Shown piece after piece: positions 16,023 to 24,310 of a DNA stretch of 64,000 nt (position 1 is the first letter of the stretch; every line of letters begins with the position of its first letter). The DNA lies in contig NZ_QYUM01000002.1 in the NCBI RefSeq assembly GCF_003590775.1, positions 1,178,001 to 1,242,000 on the forward strand, written 5' to 3'. The notes under the pieces are model-generated. The model saw nothing but the letters and a program-made list of their open reading frames with translations, ran no database searches and was not told the origin of the DNA. The translations under genes were made by a program, and so were the position numbers. The DNA comes from Sphingomonas cavernae. GTDB lineage: Bacteria > Pseudomonadota > Alphaproteobacteria > Sphingomonadales > Sphingomonadaceae.

Positions 16023-16856
16023 TCAGTGCATCTCCTCACCGCCCGAGACGTTCAGCGCCTCGCCGGTCACGTAAACTGCGTCGTCGGACGCCAGCCATGC
16101 GCAGGCGGCCGCGGTGTCGCTGCCAAGACCCGGGCGCCCCATCGGGTTCTTGCGCTTCAAGTTTTCGATGTATGCCTCGACACTGTCGAACCCGAGCAGC
16201 TTCGAGAAATATTCGTTCTGCTTCGCGCCGAGCCCGGTGGTGACATGGTTGGGGCAGACCGCGTTGACGGTGATGCCATATTGCCCCAGCTCGATCGCGT
16301 TGGAGCGCGTGAGGCCGACCATGCCGTGCTTGGAGCTGGTATAGGGTGCCATGTGCGGAAAGCCCGACTTGGCCGCCTGGCTCGCGATATTGATGATGCG
16401 TCCCCCCTTGCCGGCGGCGATCATCGCCTTCGCGGCCGCCTTGGTGCCGTAAAAGGCGCCCGACAGGTTGACGCCGATCACCGCTTCCCATTCGCTCGAC
16501 GTCGTCTCCAGCAGCGGCTTCATGATATAGCCGATGCCCGCATTGTTGACCCAGATATCGAGCGATCCGAATGCCTCTATCGTCCTGGCGACCAAGGCTT
16601 CGCAGCTTTCCTCCGAACGCACGTCGCACGGGATCACCGCCACCTTCGCGCCGCGCTGGCGCAGCTCCGCGGCCACCGCCTCCATCTCGTCGGTGGTGCC
16701 GATGTCGCTCGCGCCCATATGCTCTGCAGGCTTGCCGAGATCGGAGACGACGCAATTCGCGCCCTCGTCGGCAAAGCGTTGCAGGATCGCCTGCCCCAAC
16801 CCCTTGTCGCGGCCCGATCCGGTGACGACGATCGTCTTGCCTTGGAAGCGGCGCAT
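16023..16856 (-). CDS. Short-chain dehydrogenase/reductase
   Basis: This 277-residue classical SDR has a glycine-rich cofactor site TGSGRDKGLG (about 12-21), NNAG (about 105), catalytic Ser in NIASQAA, and the YxxxK motif YTSSK. An unusually long insert after the second strand (LGKPAEHMGASDIGTTDE) may shape cofactor choice. It would oxidise a hydroxy intermediate or reduce a keto one. The ATG at 16856 overlaps the HapK-like stop codon by one base (TGATG). Confidence 0.9.
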   Translation of the reverse strand: MRRFQGKTIVVTGSGRDKGLGQAILQRFADEGANCVVSDLGKPAEHMGASDIGTTDEMEAVAAELRQRGAKVAVIPCDVRSEESCEALVARTIEAFGSLDIWVNNAGIGYIMKPLLETTSSEWEAVIGVNLSGAFYGTKAAAKAMIAAGKGGRIINIASQAAKSGFPHMAPYTSSKHGMVGLTRSNAIELGQYGITVNAVCPNHVTTGLGAKQNEYFSKLLGFDSVEAYIENLKRKNPMGRPGLGSDTAAACAWLASDDAVYVTGEALNVSGGEEMH

Positions 16857-17161
16857 CACAGCGTCTCGGTCAGGATGAACTGCGGATTGTCCGCGAACTG
16901 CTGGAATTCGGCGGCAACCTTCTGCACCGCTTCGCTCGACGCGTCGGCTCCGAAGGCCGCCATGTCGATGATGTCGATCACCTCGAAATAGGCATAGGGC
17001 GACGCCGCGTCGCTGCCGAGCACACCGGTTGCGCGGTGGACCTGGAAATCCTTGACCGAGGAAAGCGCGTTGACGCCGGGAATGTCGGTCGTCCGCGCCC
17101 AGTTTTCATAGGCCGCGGGATCGGCGTCGGGCTTCAGGTTGAACAGGACGATGATCCGCAT
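16856..17161 (-). CDS. HapK-like small dimeric-barrel protein
   Basis: This 101-residue protein starts MRIIVLFNLKPDADPAAYE, with WARTTDIPGVNALSSVKDFQVHRATG and YFEVIDIIDMAAF further on. This is the pattern annotated as REDY-like protein HapK, named from a prodigiosin-type cluster; the fold is a dimeric alpha/beta barrel like DUF1330 and YciI. The function is unproven. The ATG at 17161 is preceded by AGGAG. Confidence 0.7.
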   Translation of the reverse strand: MRIIVLFNLKPDADPAAYENWARTTDIPGVNALSSVKDFQVHRATGVLGSDAASPYAYFEVIDIIDMAAFGADASSEAVQKVAAEFQQFADNPQFILTETL

Positions 17162-17181
17162 TGGGCTCTCCTTATCTTCAT

Positions 17182-18498
17182 TCACATCAAGGGGGACGGC
17201 ACGAAACCGGCAAGGCCGGCGTCGAGCTTCTTGGCCAGCGCAATCAGCGCGGCCTCGCTATGGGGTGCGCCGACAAGCTGCACCGCGACGGGCAAATCGT
17301 CGTCGTCGAGCCCCGCCGGAATGCTGATCGCGGGCAGGCCGGCGATATTGGCGAAGGCCGTGAAGGCCGACTGGTTGGCGGGCGGTCGCGTGCTGTGCCG
17401 GAATGCCGCTTGCGGCGCAGTCGGCATCAGCAGCACGCCGTCGCTGCCCATGGCATCGCGTACGCGCGTCCGCGTCCGATCAATGATCGTCTCGGCACGC
17501 GCAACGTCCGCGTCGGAACGGCTGTCTGCATAGTCGAGCATGAATCGAAGTTCGTCTGACAGGCGATCGGCTGTTTCCGTGCGCGTGGCACCGAGATGGG
17601 TGATCAGTTCGCGCGCCGCGACGACGAAGCCTGCAAAGCGTACGTCCGCAGCAGTGTCATGTAGCGTGAGCGCCGTCCTGGGCATGTCCTCGAGCAACGC
17701 CAGCGCACGCCGATACGCATCGAGCACGGCGGGTTCGCAGTCGAGATCGTCGAAGCTGTCGAGCAACACCAGCCGGGTCAGCATCGATGTCGCCGGGGCG
17801 GGCTCCGCCAGAACCGCGAGCACGACTTCCAGATCGTCGATCGACCTTGCGATCGGACCGATGCTGTCGAGCCATTCGCTCAAGGGTACCAGACCCGCAT
17901 CGGGGATCGTGCCATGCGTCGGCTTGATGCCGTAGACGCCGTTATAGGCCGCAGGAATGCGGACCGAGCCCATCGTGTCGGTGCCGAGCGACGCGACGCA
18001 CAGCCCCGCGGACACCGCAGCCCCGCTGCCACCCGAAGAACCGCCGGGCGTATAGCCCTCGCGATGCGGATTGATCGTGCGCCCGAACCAGGCATTGTCG
18101 GTGGTCGCGCCCAGCGCGGCCTCATGCATGTTGAGCGTGCCGAGGATGATTGCGCCCGCTGCGCGCAGCCGCCTTACCGCCTCCGCATCTTCGGCCGCGG
18201 TGATCCCGCGCCGCGCTTCCATGCCCGCATTCCAGTCGAGCCCGCTAACCGCGATGTTCGCCTTCACCGCAACGGGCACGCCTTCGAGCGGCCGTGCAGT
18301 GCCGTCGGCTATCCGCCGGCCGCTTTCCTCGGCGGCCGCGCGCGCGCCGTCGCGATCGACCTCGACATAGGCATGGATCGCGGCGTCATGCGCGTCGATC
18401 CGCGCCAGATAATGTTCGACCACCGCAGCGGGCGTCGTCTCGCCCGCCGCATAGGCTGCACGCAGCCCGGATATGTCGAGCCGGTGCAATGGGATCAC
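17182..18498 (-). CDS. Amidase signature family hydrolase
   Basis: This 438-residue protein has an intact Ser-cisSer-Lys triad: Lys in VPVAVKANIA (about 79), Ser in GGSSGGSGAA (about 155) and the nucleophile in TDTMGSVRIPA (about 179). The family hydrolyses amide bonds such as those of half-amides, ureas and arylamides. The GTG start at 18498 overlaps the ligase stop by four bases (GTGA). Within this island it could remove ammonia after opening of a cyclic amide. Confidence 0.9.
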   Translation of the reverse strand: MIPLHRLDISGLRAAYAAGETTPAAVVEHYLARIDAHDAAIHAYVEVDRDGARAAAEESGRRIADGTARPLEGVPVAVKANIAVSGLDWNAGMEARRGITAAEDAEAVRRLRAAGAIILGTLNMHEAALGATTDNAWFGRTINPHREGYTPGGSSGGSGAAVSAGLCVASLGTDTMGSVRIPAAYNGVYGIKPTHGTIPDAGLVPLSEWLDSIGPIARSIDDLEVVLAVLAEPAPATSMLTRLVLLDSFDDLDCEPAVLDAYRRALALLEDMPRTALTLHDTAADVRFAGFVVAARELITHLGATRTETADRLSDELRFMLDYADSRSDADVARAETIIDRTRTRVRDAMGSDGVLLMPTAPQAAFRHSTRPPANQSAFTAFANIAGLPAISIPAGLDDDDLPVAVQLVGAPHSEAALIALAKKLDAGLAGFVPSPLM

Positions 18499-19865
18499 AG
18501 CTTGCGCTCGTCGATCAGCCGGATCGGCTTCTGGCGCACGTCGATCTGCGTCGCCGACGCGGTCTCGCCCACGCCCACGATCGCGATCGAGACTTCCACG
18601 CCCAGCCCCTGACGCAGCATCGCCGCGACCTGTGCCTCGTCGGTGCCGCCACGGCTTTCCAGCGTGACGCGCATATCGTCACGCCCCGCCGCGTCGCGCG
18701 ACAGGTGGCAGACATATTCGCCCGTCAGGTCCGCGCGGTTCTCGATCAGCGCGCCGATCGCGTGCGGGAAGACGTTGATGCCGCGCAGCTTGACCATATT
18801 GTCGCTGCGGCCCTTGAAGCCCGCGATGCGCTTGAAGACCATGCCCGTCTGGTTGGCGCCGGTCAGTTCATGCGTGATGTCGTGCGTGTTGAAGCGGATG
18901 CAGGGCGCGATATCGTCCTTGAACAGGCAGGTGACGACCATGTCGCCCGTCTCGCCCGCGCCAACCGCAGCGCCGGTATCGACGTCAAGCAATTCGAGAT
19001 ACTGCGCGTCTTCCCAGACATAGAGGCCGTCGCGTTCAGGGCCTTCGCCCGCGATCGATCCGGTATCGCCCACGCCGTACCAGTCATAGGCCCTGGCCCC
19101 GCCCCATGCTTTTTCGACGCTGGCGCGATCCTCGGTGCCCAGATGGCCGCAGATCATCTTGATGTTGATCTTTTCCAGCAGCCCTTCGGCCTCGGCGACC
19201 TCGGCGAGCTTGCGGATATAGTCGATGAAACCGACCAGCACCGAGACGTTGAAATCCGCCATCAGCCCGACCTGGTTGATCGAGCGCGTCTCGATCCCCG
19301 TGCCCGCCGACAGGAAGATCGAGTTGGTGAAGTGCGTCACCGCCTCGCGGATATAGTGGCCGCCATTGATCATGCCGTGGCCATAGACCGACTGCACCAC
19401 ATCCGACGGGCTGACGCCCTGCCAGCGATACATGCGCCCGACGAGCAAATTGGTGATCTCGCGCCCCCTGGGGCCGAACAGCAACGCCTGCGGGCGACCG
19501 GTGGTGCCCGATGTGGTGTGGAAGATCGTCGGCGCGCGGTCCGCGCCGCCCAGTCCGCCGAAATCGCCATAGGGCGGATGATCGGCGATCGAGGCCATCA
19601 GGTCGGTCTTGTCGTAGACGGGGAGTTTTGTGATGTCCTCAAGCCCGCGAATATCGCCCGCCTCGATGCCCTTCGCACCCCAGAGCCGCTGGTAGAAGGG
19701 GATCTCCCAGCCGCGCTTCATCAGCTTCAGGAAGCGTTCGTTCTGGAGCGCGTGGAGTTCGTCGCGGCTCATCGCGGTGTAGCGCGCGGTGAACGCATCG
19801 CCCACCGGATAGTCCTGGAGCATCTGCTTGGCGTCAAAGGCTTCGAAATAGGTCGGGAAGGTCAT
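18495..19865 (-). CDS. PaaK-like acid:CoA ligase (AMP-forming)
   Basis: This is a 456-residue adenylate-forming enzyme of the phenylacetate-CoA ligase type. The ATP loop TTSGTTGRPQ is at about residue 117; DWYGVGDTGSIAGE and GRSDNMVKLRGINVFP mark the second core region, and a C-terminal QKPIRLIDER is close to the family ending. It would activate a carboxylic acid intermediate to its CoA thioester with ATP cleavage to AMP. Start and stop each overlap a neighbour by four bases. Confidence 0.88.
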   Translation of the reverse strand: MTFPTYFEAFDAKQMLQDYPVGDAFTARYTAMSRDELHALQNERFLKLMKRGWEIPFYQRLWGAKGIEAGDIRGLEDITKLPVYDKTDLMASIADHPPYGDFGGLGGADRAPTIFHTTSGTTGRPQALLFGPRGREITNLLVGRMYRWQGVSPSDVVQSVYGHGMINGGHYIREAVTHFTNSIFLSAGTGIETRSINQVGLMADFNVSVLVGFIDYIRKLAEVAEAEGLLEKINIKMICGHLGTEDRASVEKAWGGARAYDWYGVGDTGSIAGEGPERDGLYVWEDAQYLELLDVDTGAAVGAGETGDMVVTCLFKDDIAPCIRFNTHDITHELTGANQTGMVFKRIAGFKGRSDNMVKLRGINVFPHAIGALIENRADLTGEYVCHLSRDAAGRDDMRVTLESRGGTDEAQVAAMLRQGLGVEVSIAIVGVGETASATQIDVRQKPIRLIDERKL

Positions 19866-21169
19866 GCTGGCTCCGGACGTGTGAAATAGGAAAGCGGATC
19901 TGAAAACAGGCGCGGATCGGGCTCGCTCGCGGCAAGTTCGCGCGCGAGGCTGCGTTTGGTGTCGGTCTGTGCGGGGCTCATCGCCGCCTGCGGATGGCCG
20001 AGCGTATTGGGGATGACGCGTTCGACGACCGAACCGTCAGTGCGCGTCACCACCAGCCTCTGCGGCGACAGCGCGTTGAGGTCGCCATTGCCGTCGAGCG
20101 TGATCGATAGCTTCGCCGCCAACGCGCCGATCGCGGGATCGGCGAAGGTGGCGGGCGTGAAGCGGCGCGGATCGATGCGGCGGTCAGTGAGCATCAGCGC
20201 GACGAGCAGCGGCAGGCACAGCCGCGCATAGGCGGGCGTCATGTCCGGTTTGAGCGGTCGCCCCACGAGCCGCTGGATCAGCGGGGGCACGAAAGCCTCG
20301 ATCTTCGAAACCGACGTGGCATCGACCGCGCCTTCGCGCAGCAGCGTGTCGAGCGTCGCCAGCACCGCATGGCTCGCACGGCCCGACGGGAAGGGCTTGA
20401 TACTAACCTCGGCGATCCGCCACACGCTGCCGAGCGCGTCGGCATAGACCGCAGGATCGCCCTCGTCGAACAGGCTGAAATAGCCGAAAGGCCCTTCGAG
20501 CGCATCGTGCGGGCCGGTCAGCCCCGCCTTCACGAGGTCGACCGCCGCGATCGCCGCACGCGCAGCGCCCGCGATCTGCAACGGCAGTGCGATCGAGCCC
20601 TCGACATGCGCCTGCATCGTCCCCGCGCATTGCGAATAAGCGAGCCCCAGCACGTCCTCGAAATTCTCGACCCGGTCGATCCGCGCCACCGCGAGCGCCG
20701 ATCCGATGCAGCCGGCGGTTGCGGGGCGGAAGAAGCTAAGCGGCGTCGTCGCCGAAATGCCGAGGCCGCTTGCGATATCGACGCCCACCGCCAGCGCTGC
20801 GAGCGCCTCGTCAGGATCGCAGCCGCCGCGCCGGTCGATCGCCGCCATCACCGACGCGGTGACGGTCGAGAGCGCATGCACCACCGCGGGCTCGTGCACC
20901 GCGTCCCATTCGAGACAATGGATCTGGAAGGCGTTGACGAAGGCCGCGCCCGCTGCGGGCAGGCGGACATCGCGCGCGATTATGCGCGCATCATTCCCCT
21001 GCCCCCACCCCTGCGCGGCGGTCAGGACAGCATCGGCACCCGGCGCGGTTGATCCCGCAGCGCCCGTGGCCAGTGTATCGCCAAGCAGATGGATCGCTGC
21101 ATCGCGCACCTCGGGCAGAAGTCGGTGTTCCGCGCGCGCGAAGTCGAGGATACGCCCTGTCGCGCTCAC
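19862..21169 (-). CDS. MmgE/PrpD family protein, copy 1
   Basis: This 435-residue protein of the MmgE/PrpD fold (2-methylcitrate dehydratase, cis-aconitate decarboxylase, iminodisuccinate epimerase) shows GDTLATGAAG, LECDAVHEPAVVHALSTVTA and IKPFPSGRASHAVLATLD, the last matching the conserved KPYPCCR-type segment. The GTG start at 21169 overlaps the preceding stop by four bases; upstream frame is not protein-like. Such proteins act on branched tri- or dicarboxylates, in line with a pathway ending in diacids. It is only distantly similar to copy 2. Confidence 0.85.
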   Translation of the reverse strand: MSATGRILDFARAEHRLLPEVRDAAIHLLGDTLATGAAGSTAPGADAVLTAAQGWGQGNDARIIARDVRLPAAGAAFVNAFQIHCLEWDAVHEPAVVHALSTVTASVMAAIDRRGGCDPDEALAALAVGVDIASGLGISATTPLSFFRPATAGCIGSALAVARIDRVENFEDVLGLAYSQCAGTMQAHVEGSIALPLQIAGAARAAIAAVDLVKAGLTGPHDALEGPFGYFSLFDEGDPAVYADALGSVWRIAEVSIKPFPSGRASHAVLATLDTLLREGAVDATSVSKIEAFVPPLIQRLVGRPLKPDMTPAYARLCLPLLVALMLTDRRIDPRRFTPATFADPAIGALAAKLSITLDGNGDLNALSPQRLVVTRTDGSVVERVIPNTLGHPQAAMSPAQTDTKRSLARELAASEPDPRLFSDPLSYFTRPEPA

Positions 21170-22407
21170 AGCCAGTCCTCCAAAAGCGCGGTGATGTCGG
21201 ACACACGATCGCCTTCGAGCGTGATCCGGATCGCGTCCTCCATCGCGGCAGCGTCGACTCCGCCCCATGCCATGAGCGCGCGCGCCTTTTCGATCACGCC
21301 TTGTTCGGAAAGGGGGCGCTCAGGATCGCCAAGCGCATCAGCAAGCACGACCGCGCCCAGATCGGTCGAGACGCCCGCTCCGAAATGCACGGGATAGACG
21401 TTCGTGAATTGCTCGTCCTCGATGACGCTCACCAGCGCGCGCGTCTCGGCCAACGCCGCAATCGCTTCGGGCTCGAAGTCGGCGAGTTGCGGCACGCCGC
21501 GCTCCATCACGATCGCGATCGCATGCTGGAGAGAGAATTTCGCCTCGATCACGTTCGCCGGATCGGCCCGGTCGCAAAAGACCAGTGCGTCACGGTAGGT
21601 CGAAACCGTAACCGGCCCCTCAAGCGCGCCCTTCGCCTTCAGTTCAAGCGCGGCGTCGATCGCCGGATGCGCATGGCGGCATGCGCCCCAGGGCTTGAAG
21701 CTCACCTCGCCGATCCGCCATTCTTCGGGCAGGTCCAGTGGTTTGGGCGCGTCGCAGGTTGCGGCGAATAGCCCCTGCGGTCCCTCGAAGATGAGCCGCG
21801 GTCCGGTGACGCCCGCCACCGCCTGCCGCGCTGCCGCGCTGCCTGTCGTCATCGCATGCGCCAGATGCCATTGTTTGGCCATCACCGGCTCATGTCGCAT
21901 CTGCCAGAAGCCGCCCGTTACCGACCCGGCCAGCCCAAGCGCCGAGACGAGTTGCGTCTCGCTCGCGCCGAGCCTGAATGCCGCCGCAGTCGCAGCGCCA
22001 AAGCCGCCGGCCGTCGCCGTGTTGTGCCAATAGGCATAGTGCCGGCCGTCGAGCATCGAACCGATCGCGATCATTGCGTCATAACCACGCACGCCCGCAT
22101 CGAGCGCTTCGTCGAGCGAGTCTGTTCCGACGCCGAGTACGGTAGGCCAGATGACCGGCCCGGGGTGCAGGATGGCGGCACGGTGGACATCGTCCATTTC
22201 AAGCACGTTGCCAAGCCACGCGGCCTTGCCTGCCGCGTCCCCGCTCAATCGCCCCTGAATTCGGGCAATTTCCGAACGTCTTGCGCCCGCGACACAGCCA
22301 AGCCAGTCAAGCAGATGCAACCGCGATCTTGTCCGTACAATATTTTCTATCGGACGTTGCAGATGCTGTGCAAGCCGTTCGGTTACGCTATGATTGACCG
22401 CGCTCAT
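21166..22407 (-). CDS. MmgE/PrpD family protein, copy 2
   Basis: This 413-residue protein begins MSAVNHSVTERLAQHLQ and carries HLLDWLGCVAGARRS, AILHPGPVIWPTVLGVG and SFKPWGACRHAHPAIDA, conserved in the family. It is the first gene of a nine-gene minus operon and divergent from the GntR regulator with only 44 bases between starts. The ATG at 22407 has GGAG upstream. Two family members in tandem may form a heteromer or act on sequential intermediates; no reaction can be assigned from sequence. Confidence 0.85.
   Translation of the reverse strand: MSAVNHSVTERLAQHLQRPIENIVRTRSRLHLLDWLGCVAGARRSEIARIQGRLSGDAAGKAAWLGNVLEMDDVHRAAILHPGPVIWPTVLGVGTDSLDEALDAGVRGYDAMIAIGSMLDGRHYAYWHNTATAGGFGAATAAAFRLGASETQLVSALGLAGSVTGGFWQMRHEPVMAKQWHLAHAMTTGSAAARQAVAGVTGPRLIFEGPQGLFAATCDAPKPLDLPEEWRIGEVSFKPWGACRHAHPAIDAALELKAKGALEGPVTVSTYRDALVFCDRADPANVIEAKFSLQHAIAIVMERGVPQLADFEPEAIAALAETRALVSVIEDEQFTNVYPVHFGAGVSTDLGAVVLADALGDPERPLSEQGVIEKARALMAWGGVDAAAMEDAIRITLEGDRVSDITALLEDWL
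22329..22340. promoter_or_regulatory. Candidate operator, one-mismatch copy of the island palindrome
   Basis: TTGTCCGTACAA differs by one base from the TTGTCCGGACAA core found at 28050, 28841 and 42807. It lies inside the first codons of the MmgE/PrpD gene, 67 bases from its ATG, and 112 bases upstream of the GntR start. It could serve autoregulation of the regulator or repression of the divergent operon, but may be chance in coding sequence. Confidence 0.4.
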
Positions 22408-22451
22408 CGGAAGAACTCCGAAGCGTAACGACTTGACAGGGGAGCGTAATT

Positions 22452-23213
22452 TTGTCGGCTGCAGTTCAGAAGGCCACGAGAAATGGCGGCAAGAAGCCGC
22501 GCTATCAGGAACTTGCCGAAGATTTGCGCGCGGGAATATTGCGCGGCGACTATCCCGATCCCGCGCACTTCCCCACCGAAAGCGTGTTGTGCGCACGCTA
22601 CGGCGTCAGCCGCTTCACCGTCCGCGAGGCGCTGCGCTCGCTGCAGACCGAAGGCCTGATCCAGCGCAAACGCGGCTCGGGCACCGTGATCCAGCCTGCC
22701 TCGGCGCGCGGCGGCGCGCTGCACCAGCCGCTGTCCAACGTCGGCGAGATCCTTCAATATGCGCGCGACACGAAATATCTGTTCACCGCGCAGGGCACGA
22801 CGCTGCTGCCCAGGAAGATGGCGGCGCACATAGCCGAACCTGTGAGTGGTCGCTGGTACCATTTCCGCGGCCTCAGAACGCGTCAGGGCCAGGCCGAGCC
22901 GATCGCGCTGACCGATGCCTATATCCACCCCGATCTCGAAACCGCTGCGCGCGAGATTCGTCCCAATGAGGACACGATCTTCCGTCAGCTCGAACGCCTC
23001 TCCGGCGTCAAGATCGCGCGTGTGACGCAGGACATACAGGCCGTTCCCGCCAGCGGCCCCGTCGCCGCCGAGCTGGGCGTTCCGCGCCGCAGCCCGTGCC
23101 TCCGGATCCTGCGCTGCTATCTCGACGCCACCGGGCGCATCATCGAGATTTCGGCGAGCCATCACCCCGGCGACCGCTTCGCCTACACCATGCATATCGA
23201 GGTCGATAACTGA
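22452..23213 (+). CDS. GntR family regulator, HutC/UTRA subfamily
   Basis: This 253-residue protein has an N-terminal winged helix (PRYQELAEDLRAGI, then FPTESVLCARYGVSRFTVREALRSLQTEGLIQRKRGSGTVI, about 15-78) and a C-terminal UTRA effector domain. The start is TTG at 22452 with GGGGAG upstream. UTRA regulators bind palindromes with GT-N4-AC design; HutC sites resemble TTGTATATACAA. The island palindrome TTGTCCGGACAA has the same length and ends, so this protein is the best candidate for its repressor, with a pathway intermediate as inducer. It sits between two catabolic minus-strand operons. Confidence 0.9.
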   Translation: MSAAVQKATRNGGKKPRYQELAEDLRAGILRGDYPDPAHFPTESVLCARYGVSRFTVREALRSLQTEGLIQRKRGSGTVIQPASARGGALHQPLSNVGEILQYARDTKYLFTAQGTTLLPRKMAAHIAEPVSGRWYHFRGLRTRQGQAEPIALTDAYIHPDLETAAREIRPNEDTIFRQLERLSGVKIARVTQDIQAVPASGPVAAELGVPRRSPCLRILRCYLDATGRIIEISASHHPGDRFAYTMHIEVDN

Positions 23214-23217
23214 GGCG

Positions 23218-24306
23218 TCAGCCATCGGCGCCGAGCTCCGGCGCCGCTTTGGGCTCCCATTGCCTATCGCTCGCAAAGCGGATCGGCGGCGCGATATGGT
23301 GCGCGCCGCCGACCTCAACCACGAGCCCCCGCTCGGCAATATGCGGCTCGGAAAATGCCTCGCGAAAATCGAGAACCGGCGAAAAGGCGACATCCTTGTC
23401 GGCGAACCATTCAACCCATTGATCGCGCGTCCGCCCGGCGAAGGTTTCGCGCAGGAACGCGATCAGCGGCGCCTGGGCTTCGCCCGGCGCTTCGCTGCCC
23501 AGCGGGATAAGGTCGGGCCGTTCGAGCGCGCCCAGCAGGTTGGCGACGAACTTCAGCTCGCGCCCGCCGAGCACGACATGCCGCGCGTCGGCGGTTTCAT
23601 AGACATTGTAGAAGGCGGCACCACCCAGCGAACGCTGGCTGGCCGAGCGCGGTGGCTCACCACCGCCGATCGCTGCACCCGCGATGTGCGCGCACCAGGG
23701 GAGCATCGAATCGAACATGGCGATATCGACATAATCGCCCTTGCCGCTTTTTTCCCGGCCGATCAGCGCCATCAGCACCGCCGACAGAGCAGTCAGCCCA
23801 GCAGCCATGTCGGCTGAGGGCGCGCCCGGAACCACGGGCATGCCGTCGACACCGTCATTGACCGACAGAAAGCCCGCCACCGCCTGCACCGCCATGTCGT
23901 GGGCGGGATGATGCGCCAGCGCGCCGGTCTGCCCGAAGGCGGAGATCGAGCAATAGATGATGCGCGGGTTGCGCGCAGCGACGGCCTCATAGCCGAAGCC
24001 GAGTCGCGCGGTGACGCCGGGTCGAAAGCCCTCGACGAAGACATCGGCCTCGTCGATCAGCGCCCAGAGCGCCTCTCGCCCGGGATCGCTTTTGAGATCG
24101 AGCACGACGCTTTTCTTGCCGCGATTGAGATTGCGGAACCAGATCGACTGGCCCGCCTCGAAGGGCGCCTGATCGCGCGCGGGATCGCCCGCGGCAGGTT
24201 CCACCTTGATCACCGCGGCGCCCTGATCGGCCATCATGACCGAGAGCATCGGTCCCGGCAGGAACTGCGAGAGGTCGACGACCTTTATGCCCGAAAGCTT
24301 CCCCAT
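23218..24306 (-). CDS. CaiB/BaiF family CoA-transferase (class III), copy 1
   Basis: This 362-residue type III CoA-transferase has VVDLSQFLPGPMLSVMMADQGAAVIKVE at the N-terminus, GKKSVVLDLKS and the catalytic Asp in HHPAHDMAVQAVAG (about 149). These enzymes move CoA from a donor thioester to a carboxylate such as succinate, itaconate or mesaconate. It is the last gene of the CitE operon; its ATG at 24306 lies four bases after the preceding stop. It ends four bases from the convergent GntR gene. Confidence 0.92.
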   Translation of the reverse strand: MGKLSGIKVVDLSQFLPGPMLSVMMADQGAAVIKVEPAAGDPARDQAPFEAGQSIWFRNLNRGKKSVVLDLKSDPGREALWALIDEADVFVEGFRPGVTARLGFGYEAVAARNPRIIYCSISAFGQTGALAHHPAHDMAVQAVAGFLSVNDGVDGMPVVPGAPSADMAAGLTALSAVLMALIGREKSGKGDYVDIAMFDSMLPWCAHIAGAAIGGGEPPRSASQRSLGGAAFYNVYETADARHVVLGGRELKFVANLLGALERPDLIPLGSEAPGEAQAPLIAFLRETFAGRTRDQWVEWFADKDVAFSPVLDFREAFSEPHIAERGLVVEVGGAHHIAPPIRFASDRQWEPKAAPELGADG

Positions 24307-24310
24307 CGGA

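Noticed and set aside
18294-19889. A 531-codon plus-strand frame opposite the ligase gene
   Set aside because: Composition is low-complexity (Arg, Asp, Ala, His) and the opposite strand encodes a well-formed adenylate-forming enzyme with start and stop coupled to neighbours.
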